9,159 nucleotides of DNA from assembly GCA_013042795.1 (NCBI GenBank), contig JABDPK010000209.1, positions 1-9,159 of the forward strand, read 5' to 3'. Positions 1-5,092 of this stretch are shown here, piece by piece; position 1 is the stretch's first letter; each line of letters starts with the position of its first letter. The DNA is from Saprospiraceae bacterium. GTDB taxonomy: Bacteria; Bacteroidota; Bacteroidia; Chitinophagales; Saprospiraceae. A program made the translations under genes and the position numbers. Below the pieces are notes generated by a model. It was not told the origin of the DNA and did no database searches. It saw only the letters and a list, made by a program, of their open reading frames with translations.

Positions 1-1
1 G

Positions 2-769
2 AGTCTAAGTGACATTCTCATATCATTCATTGGTGGATTCTGTGCTGGATCAATCAATACCCTGGCTGGATTCGGGTCAATCATCACCTTAGCGATCTAT
101 ATGGATCTGTTGGGATTACCGGGCCATATTGCCAATGCCACCAACCGGATCAATGTAATGGCCAGCAGTTCGGTCAGCACAGCCACTTTCTACAGATATA
201 AAATGCTTGACCTGAATAAGTCGGGATGGCACTTGTCATTTATTATTATCGGTGCATTCATAGGAATTTACCTGGCAACCATCATAGACAGTGCCCAATT
301 CAAATCTGCTTTTAGTTATGTGCTGATTCCTATACTGGTCATACTCTTAATGAATCCCAAAAAGATGATCAAACCAGATCCGGAGGCTAAACCAATCTCA
401 AAGTGGGTCCTTGGACTAATGCTTTTCCTTTCCGGCATCTATGCAGGATTTATCCAGGCTGGATTTGGGGTTATCCTTCTGATTCTCCTTGTGATGCTGG
501 CAAAGGAAGACCTTGTCAAAAGCAATGCATTGAAAGTTGCTGTCGTAACAATTTATACCATAGTAGCTTTGATCATATTTCAGATACAGGGTATGTTATT
601 TTGGAAAATGGGCCTGGCAATGGCTGTCGGACAGGCGTTTGGTGGTTATTTTATGGCCAGAAATGCAAGCAAGATGAAGAATGCCAATGTCTGGGCTTAC
701 CGTTTACTTATCGTTATAGTCAGCCTGGTGATTATTAAAAATTTCAGGCTTTGGGAATATTTCTTATAA
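2..769 (+). CDS. TauE/SafE (TSUP) family membrane transporter, 5'-partial
   Basis: This is an integral inner-membrane protein of the sulfite exporter TauE/SafE (TSUP) family, whose members move small, often sulfur-containing or organic anions; the substrate here cannot be told. The reading frame is open to the window edge, so the ATG at 101 is internal: family-typical sequence is already encoded at 32-100 (GGFCAGSINTLAGFGS). About 255 residues are visible against a usual length of about 250-265, so only a few N-terminal residues are missing. The two family half-repeats are both present: the N-terminal AGSINTLAGFGS followed by GLPGHIANATNRIN (about 44-145), and the C-terminal SGIYAGFIQAGFGV followed by SNALKVAVVTIY (about 430-560). 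Hydrophobic segments fill most of the chain and it ends in a basic and aromatic tail. The gene converges on the 808-1200 gene. Family assignment is firm; specificity is open. Confidence 0.9.
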   Translation, partial: SLSDILISFIGGFCAGSINTLAGFGSIITLAIYMDLLGLPGHIANATNRINVMASSSVSTATFYRYKMLDLNKSGWHLSFIIIGAFIGIYLATIIDSAQFKSAFSYVLIPILVILLMNPKKMIKPDPEAKPISKWVLGLMLFLSGIYAGFIQAGFGVILLILLVMLAKEDLVKSNALKVAVVTIYTIVALIIFQIQGMLFWKMGLAMAVGQAFGGYFMARNASKMKNANVWAYRLLIVIVSLVIIKNFRLWEYFL

Positions 770-773
770 AAGA

Positions 774-797
774 ATAGCAGGCCCGAAAGCCTGCTAT
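774..797. terminator. Hairpin between convergent genes, likely bidirectional terminator
   Basis: A perfect 9-bp stem is visible, ATAGCAGGC at 774-782 and GCCTGCTAT at 789-797, with a 6-base loop (CCGAAA). It begins 4 bases after the transporter stop codon and lies 10 bases past the stop of the minus-strand gene. On the minus strand the stem is followed by TCTTTTAT, a usable U-rich tract. On the plus strand the following bases are A-rich, so termination of the transporter transcript there is less certain. Confidence 0.72.
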
Positions 798-807
798 AAA
801 TAAATAT

Positions 808-1200
808 CTAACGACATGAGTTTCCCCCATAATTGTAAGCATAACTATAACCACTCCTGTAATGGCCCCTGTTACGATGCAGTATTTCTCCAATTCTGAA
901 CTCCAATTCCCTGATGTTCTTTCTTTCCCTCCGACTCAAATATCCATCTGCCCATGCATGGCCTTTATAATGAGCCAATTCCCTTTTGAGTTTCTTCAGG
1001 CGCTTCCGCTCTTTTCGGTTCAGGGTTCTAGTATTGCTATACCACCTGTCATTATAGTTGTCATTATAATGATTGTCATAATAATCTCCGCCCCTGCGAT
1101 CATCTGACCTATCATGATGCGCACGACCGCGCTGGGCATCAACAGGAATAAAGGCGAGGAGCAATAAAAACATAGCTGCGGATGTGATCAATTTTTTCAT
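808..1200 (-). CDS. Small basic secreted protein of unknown function
   Basis: I do not recognise this 130-residue protein. Residues 1-22 form a clear signal peptide: KK at positions 2-3, a Leu/Phe-rich core, and a likely cut at VDA|Q (22/23). Export across the inner membrane is therefore expected, and no lipobox cysteine is seen. The mature part is rich in His, Asp and Arg (26-38), then Tyr/Asn/Asp (39-54, a degenerate YND repeat). It continues with a strongly basic helical stretch in which a motif occurs twice: LNRKERKRLKKLKREL (60-75) and LSRRERKNIRELEFRI (88-103). The second copy follows a DGY. The C-terminus is Tyr/Gly-rich. Composition suggests a periplasmic or surface polyelectrolyte-binding or stress-related protein, but that is conjecture. 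The start at 1200 is chosen because it begins the signal peptide. The gene diverges from the helicase gene across a motif-rich intergenic region. Confidence 0.8.
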   Translation of the reverse strand: MKKLITSAAMFLLLLAFIPVDAQRGRAHHDRSDDRRGGDYYDNHYNDNYNDRWYSNTRTLNRKERKRLKKLKRELAHYKGHAWADGYLSRRERKNIRELEFRIGEILHRNRGHYRSGYSYAYNYGGNSCR

Positions 1201-1353
1201 AACTCAAGATTTTAAAATGAACCCGGACTGCAAGTCCTCAATCTCTTTGGCCAGGGTGCCCAATACGGGCTTTATTCTCATGACGGTTAAAGATTAATGG
1301 AAGTTAATACCTTGTCCAGCACATTAACTCTACCTTAACTTCATTGGATATCT

Positions 1354-1361
1354 TACATTTG
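1354..1361 (+). promoter_or_regulatory. Candidate -7 element (TACATTTG) upstream of helicase gene
   Basis: TACATTTG matches the Bacteroidota housekeeping sigma -7 consensus TAnnTTTG exactly. No good TTTG -33 element is present 17-23 bases upstream, which limits confidence. If used, the leader of the helicase gene would be about 65-70 bases long, and the 1360-1371 palindrome would sit at the start of transcription. Confidence 0.4.
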
Positions 1362-1371
1362 TTAATTAACA
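1360..1371. repeat. 12-bp palindrome TGTTAATTAACA, operator-like
   Basis: TGTTAATTAACA is a perfect 12-bp palindrome that overlaps the last two bases of the TACATTTG element at 1354-1361. That is where a repressor site would block transcription toward the helicase gene. A/T-rich palindromes of this size can arise by chance, and no cognate regulator is present in the window. Confidence 0.35.
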
Positions 1372-1387
1372 CATTACCGGAAGTGGG

Positions 1388-1416
1388 ATTGCTTTTTTAT
1401 ACTCTTATTAACTTTC
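1388..1416 (+). promoter_or_regulatory. Alternative candidate promoter for the helicase gene
   Basis: ATTG at 1388-1391, a 17-base spacer and TAACTTTC at 1409-1416 give a near match to the Bacteroidota promoter pattern TTTG-N(17-23)-TAnnTTTG, with one mismatch in each element. Transcription would start close to the ATG at 1434, giving a leader of about 10 bases. It is an alternative to the 1354-1361 element; neither is proven. Confidence 0.35.
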
Positions 1417-1433
1417 ATTACAACAACTAACTG

Positions 1434-4400
1434 ATGCAGGGAGATCTTTTTGGTGGATTCAGATTAAAGGAAAAGTATGACCGTATTTTCAATGAAGCCT
1501 ACAGCACATTGAATGAACGACAAAAACAGGCTGTAGACAGAATTGAAGGTCCAGTCATGGTTAATGCTGGTCCGGGTACGGGAAAGACCCAAATCCTTGC
1601 AGTTCGAATAGGAAAGATTCTCCAGGACCAGGATGTCGCACCTCATAACATACTCTGCCTGACCTATACAGATTCTGCAACAATCTCCATGCGTAACCGT
1701 CTCGTGGAAATCGTGGGACCGGTGGCCCATAAAATTCATATCCATACTTTCCATGGCTTTTGCAACCAGGTCATCCAGGAGAATCTCGACATTTTCGGGG
1801 GCTACAAACAACTGGAATCGATCAGTGATCTTGAATCAGTTGATGTGTACCGTTCTATAGTAGATTCGATTCCTGATGACAATATCCTGAAGAGATATAA
1901 AGGAGATAAGTATTTTGAAACCAAAAGGTTGAAACATCTTTTTGACCTGATGAAAAAAGAAAATCTTGAGCCGGATGATGTGATACAACGTCTCGACAAA
2001 TATCTTGAAGAAGAAAAGGAAGATGATCAGTGGATCGCAAAAAGAGGGGGATCAACCAAAGCAGGGTTCAAATATAAAAAGGGTGATTTCCGCTCTGATA
2101 AATTTGAAGACTTTTGCAAAGGTTTTGATAACCTGAGGGCCGCAGTCGAATTTTTTCCAGTCCTCAGGGAAGAGATGGATAAGATAGAAAGGTATGATTA
2201 TAATGACATGATCCTCTGGGTCCTCGATGCATTTAAAAAGGATGAAGAACTCCTTGCCCGTTACCAGGAGCGATACCTTTATTTCCTGGTAGATGAATTC
2301 CAGGACACCAATGGTTCTCAAAACGACCTGTTGTCGCTACTCATTTCGTACTGGGAACAACCGAATGTTTTTGTTGTTGGTGATGACGACCAGGCGATAT
2401 ATAAATTCCAGGGGGCCAACCTTAACAATATCATAGACTTCAAAACCAAATATGATCCCTTTATCGTCGTTCTGAATGAAAACTACAGGTCAAATCAGCA
2501 TATACTGGATGATGCAAAAGGCATCATAGAATTCAATACCGAACGGCTTGTCAACAAGGATGACACCTTGGAAAAAGAATTGATTGCACGTGGAAAGAAC
2601 AGCGCCAATGTCAATAAACCACGGGTGCTGGTTTTCGATAAAGTGTCAAGTGAATATGCTTACCTGGCAAAAACATTATCTGAAATACACAAAACCAATC
2701 CTGAACATCTCCAGGAAACCGCTGTGATCTATCGCAAGCACAGCCAGGTGGAGGACCTTGTCAACGTGCTGGAGAAAAAAAATGTCCCGATCAATATACG
2801 ACGCAGAGTGGATATCCTTGATCATCCACTCATCAGGAACCTGTGCAATATCCTCTGGTATCTATCTGATGAATACAAACGATTTGGCCAGGGCCAGCAT
2901 CGGTTATTCGAAATCCTTCATTATAACTACTGGGATGTAGATTCAGTAGACATCGGGAAGATTGCCATGGCATGCCAGAAAAGAGATGAAGAAGATAATT
3001 ATATCGAATGGCGAACAATGATTTCTGATGCAGCCGGGCTGGAACAATTGAACCTCAGAATGCCGGATGAGGTATTAAAAGCAAGTTCACACCTGGAAAA
3101 GTGGATTAAGGAAATTCCTGAAATCACCATTCAGAACCTTTTCGAAAATGTGATCAATGAAGGAGGTGTTCTTCGCTACATCATGAATCAGAACAACAGG
3201 TCATGGCTACTCCAGGTTTTAAGTACATTCTTTGATTTCATAAAAAAAGAGACCGCCAAGAACCCGGAAATGAAATTGAGAGAACTCCTTCAGATGCTCG
3301 ACAAAATGAAGGAAAATAAAATTCCACTCTCGATCAACAAGATCATAAGTTCTGAAAAAGGGGTCCACTTCATTACAGCCCATTCTGCCAAAGGGCTTGA
3401 GTTTGATATGGTATTTATGATCGGGTGCACCAAAAACATCTGGGATAGAAGTATGGGTTCTTTTATGCAATTCAAATACCCGAAGAATCTCAACGCAGAC
3501 AGTAAAACAAATGATGAAGACGAAAGACGTCTCTTTTATGTAGCCATGACACGTGCCAAAACGATCCTGAACATTTCCTACAGCCAATTTAAAGAAGATG
3601 GAAAGGAACTTGGACAGTCTAAATTTGTAGATGAGCTATTGGGCACAAGTGACAAAAAAGTTGAAAGACCGGAAATAGAAGAGTCTGATCTGGCAGAATT
3701 CTATTATGACCTGCTGCGCAAGGAAGAAAGAACAATTCCGTTAATTGAACCTGACCTGATTGACAATTATCTGAAGTCCTACCAGATGTCTGTGACGCAC
3801 CTCAACAAGTTCCTTAAATGCCCGTTGAGCTTTTATTTTGAGTCCATTTTGTGTATCCCACATGCGAGGAACGCCAGTGCTGGATTTGGTTCTGCAGTCC
3901 ACGAGGCACTCAGGCGATACTTTGATTTTTATAATAAAGAGAAAAAAGCTGATTGGGAAAAAATGGAATTTTTCTTCCATGAAAGCATTAAACGGTTTAA
4001 ATCCCATTTTACAGAAGAGGAATTCCAGGACTATTCTGTGTACGGTTCCAAAGTTATGAAGGCCCTTTATGAGAATAAACATGACAATTGGTTCAAAGCA
4101 AAAAAACTCGCCGTTGAAGAGAGGATATCCAATGCAGAATACAAGGGTGTCTCACTAAAAGGATTTCTTGATAAAGTAGAAATTCATGAAGGCTATGTAA
4201 ATGTTATCGATTATAAGACGGGTAGATCAAGGAATGCAATTAAAAAAACAAAACGTCCGAACGATAGGGATCCATTGGGAGGAGATTACTGGAGACAACT
4301 GGTTTTTTATAAAATCCTACTTGACAGTGACAGAAAGCACAACTGGAATATGGTCAGCGGTGCCATAGAATTTGTTGAACCTGAAAGAGATACCGGTGTA

Positions 4401-4598
4401 TTTGAATATATTGAACAAGTCATCGATCCACAGGATATTGAAATTGTTGGTGAACAAATCGTGGACAGCTTCGAGAAGATTAAAAACCATGAGTTTGACA
4501 AAACATGTGAAGACGAAGAATGCCAATGGTGTAATTTTATGAAAGAGAATTATCGGCTGGATCCTGCGCTCAAGGATTCTGAACATGAATATGAATAA
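1434..4598 (+). CDS. UvrD/Rep-type SF1 helicase fused to C-terminal PD-(D/E)XK (RecB/Cas4-type) nuclease
   Basis: This 1054-residue protein is predicted to translocate on single-stranded DNA, unwind duplex and cut it, as in break-end resection or recombinational repair. All SF1A helicase motifs are visible: Q motif LNERQKQAV (26-34), Walker A AGPGTGKT (45-52), Ia LTYTDSA (76-82), Ib HIHTFHGF (102-109), II LVDEFQDTN (285-293), III VVGDDDQAIYKFQGA (314-328), IV LNENYRS (347-353), V TAHSAKGLEF (648-657) and VI DERRLFYVAMTRAK (696-709). The C-terminal nuclease domain (about 785-1040) has FLKCPLSFYF (793-802), FGSAVHE with H823, GFLDKVE with D913, VIDYKTG with D926 and K928, and QLVFY with Q955 and Y959, so it looks catalytically intact. 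Four cysteines (796, 1025, 1030, 1033) could bind an iron-sulfur cluster, but the C-x4-C-x2-C tail differs from the usual C-x2-C-x5-C. It resembles AddA/AddB and AdnAB but combines both activities in one chain; no partner subunit is encoded here. Confidence 0.93.
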   Translation: MQGDLFGGFRLKEKYDRIFNEAYSTLNERQKQAVDRIEGPVMVNAGPGTGKTQILAVRIGKILQDQDVAPHNILCLTYTDSATISMRNRLVEIVGPVAHKIHIHTFHGFCNQVIQENLDIFGGYKQLESISDLESVDVYRSIVDSIPDDNILKRYKGDKYFETKRLKHLFDLMKKENLEPDDVIQRLDKYLEEEKEDDQWIAKRGGSTKAGFKYKKGDFRSDKFEDFCKGFDNLRAAVEFFPVLREEMDKIERYDYNDMILWVLDAFKKDEELLARYQERYLYFLVDEFQDTNGSQNDLLSLLISYWEQPNVFVVGDDDQAIYKFQGANLNNIIDFKTKYDPFIVVLNENYRSNQHILDDAKGIIEFNTERLVNKDDTLEKELIARGKNSANVNKPRVLVFDKVSSEYAYLAKTLSEIHKTNPEHLQETAVIYRKHSQVEDLVNVLEKKNVPINIRRRVDILDHPLIRNLCNILWYLSDEYKRFGQGQHRLFEILHYNYWDVDSVDIGKIAMACQKRDEEDNYIEWRTMISDAAGLEQLNLRMPDEVLKASSHLEKWIKEIPEITIQNLFENVINEGGVLRYIMNQNNRSWLLQVLSTFFDFIKKETAKNPEMKLRELLQMLDKMKENKIPLSINKIISSEKGVHFITAHSAKGLEFDMVFMIGCTKNIWDRSMGSFMQFKYPKNLNADSKTNDEDERRLFYVAMTRAKTILNISYSQFKEDGKELGQSKFVDELLGTSDKKVERPEIEESDLAEFYYDLLRKEERTIPLIEPDLIDNYLKSYQMSVTHLNKFLKCPLSFYFESILCIPHARNASAGFGSAVHEALRRYFDFYNKEKKADWEKMEFFFHESIKRFKSHFTEEEFQDYSVYGSKVMKALYENKHDNWFKAKKLAVEERISNAEYKGVSLKGFLDKVEIHEGYVNVIDYKTGRSRNAIKKTKRPNDRDPLGGDYWRQLVFYKILLDSDRKHNWNMVSGAIEFVEPERDTGVFEYIEQVIDPQDIEIVGEQIVDSFEKIKNHEFDKTCEDEECQWCNFMKENYRLDPALKDSEHEYE

Positions 4599-4604
4599 TC
4601 AGCT

Positions 4605-4982
4605 ATGATGAAAATAAGCTTATCAAAGATTTTGGATGTATTGTTTTTCGTCATGTTTATTTACTTTACTTCAGTTCAATTTAATGACATTGACAGCCTT
4701 TTATGGATAGTCGTTTATGCTCTGGCTGGAATTCTTGCTTTCATTTCTTTCATTGGTAAACCAGTGAAAATGCCAGCGCGGTTTTTGACAACTGGCCTTA
4801 TTATCTATTTGCTATTTAATACCCACCTTTTAACTGACTGGTTGAATGCAGGAAAGCCTGCCTTTATTGATTACGAAGCTACATTTATAAAAGAAGCTGA
4901 ACAGATGAGAGAATTGCTTGGTACGCTCATTGTATTGCTCGTTTCTTTATACTATGGTTTTCTAAAAAGAAGAAGTCCCTGA
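4605..4982 (+). CDS. TMEM220-like small integral membrane protein
   Basis: This 125-residue protein has four predicted membrane segments, at about 7-25, 32-51, 58-76 and 103-120. It carries two signatures I associate with the transmembrane protein 220 family: VQFNDIDSLLWIVVY (24-38), matching the family's Q-x-N-D-x-D-x-x-x-W pattern, and EQMRELLG (99-106), matching its E-x-x-R-E-x-x-G pattern before the last helix. Family function is unknown. Two adjacent ATGs occur (4605 and 4608); the first is listed and the second would shorten the protein by one residue. The start lies 6 bases after the helicase-nuclease stop codon with no room for a separate promoter, so co-transcription is likely, though no functional link is known. 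The stop codon lies inside the hairpin at 4974-5000. Confidence 0.78.
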   Translation: MMKISLSKILDVLFFVMFIYFTSVQFNDIDSLLWIVVYALAGILAFISFIGKPVKMPARFLTTGLIIYLLFNTHLLTDWLNAGKPAFIDYEATFIKEAEQMRELLGTLIVLLVSLYYGFLKRRSP

Positions 4983-5000
4983 ATACATTATCCAGGGACT
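4974..5000 (-). terminator. Hairpin terminator at convergent junction, overlapping the TMEM220-like stop codon
   Basis: AGTCCCTG (4974-4981) and CAGGGACT (4993-5000) form a perfect 8-bp stem with an 11-base loop. On the minus strand it is followed by TCTTCTTTTT, a good U-rich tract, which fits termination of the outer-membrane protein transcript about 90 bases past its stop codon. On the plus strand no U-tract follows. The plus-strand gene's last codons and its TGA (4980-4982) are inside the left arm and loop. Confidence 0.65.
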
Positions 5001-5092
5001 ATAAGATTAAAGCAACTTAATTAAAAAGTTACCATTCGTTAGTGTCTGTTAAACGTTTGCGACCTTTAAAAAGTCCGCTGTTAAATAATTTT

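Larger units (their letters stand above)
1286..1412. promoter_or_regulatory. Cluster of TTAAC/GTTAA motifs in divergent intergenic region
   Basis: Seven copies of TTAAC or its complement GTTAA occur here: 1286-1290, 1303-1307, 1324-1328, 1335-1339, 1361-1365, 1366-1370 and 1408-1412. The pair at 1324 and 1335 is spaced 11 bp start to start (about one helical turn), the arrangement typical of direct-repeat sites for OmpR/PhoB-family response regulators. The pair at 1361 and 1366 forms a palindrome. The region lies between the divergent small secreted protein gene and the helicase gene, so it could control either. The regulator is not identifiable and A/T-rich bias may account for part of the enrichment. 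Confidence 0.35.

Noticed and set aside
862..1107. Plus-strand open frame of 81 codons opposite the small secreted protein gene
   Set aside because: It is antisense to a gene with a clear signal peptide and start; its Ile/Val-rich end is just the complement of the Tyr/Asn/Asp codons.
1226..1238. GGACT-GCA-AGTCC inverted repeat near the start of the small secreted protein gene
   Set aside because: A 5-bp stem with a 3-base loop is easily due to chance, and nothing around it supports a function.
1258..1270. GCCC-AATAC-GGGC hairpin followed by TTTATT in the leader of the small secreted protein gene
   Set aside because: The stem is only 4 bp; too short to claim as a terminator or riboswitch.
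3219..3587. Minus-strand open frame of 122 codons within the helicase gene
   Set aside because: It lies opposite helicase motifs V and VI, which are plainly coding on the plus strand, and has no recognisable features of its own.
1434..4982. Possible anti-phage defence system built on the helicase-nuclease and membrane protein
   Set aside because: No other defence-type genes, mobile elements or integration signs are present, and the neighbours look like ordinary chromosomal genes; the architecture is also common for DNA repair enzymes.
5059..5078. Imperfect palindrome GCGACCTTTAAAAAGTCCGC downstream of the outer-membrane protein gene
   Set aside because: Mismatches split the stem and the loop would be too small; the hairpin at 4974-5000 is a much better terminator.
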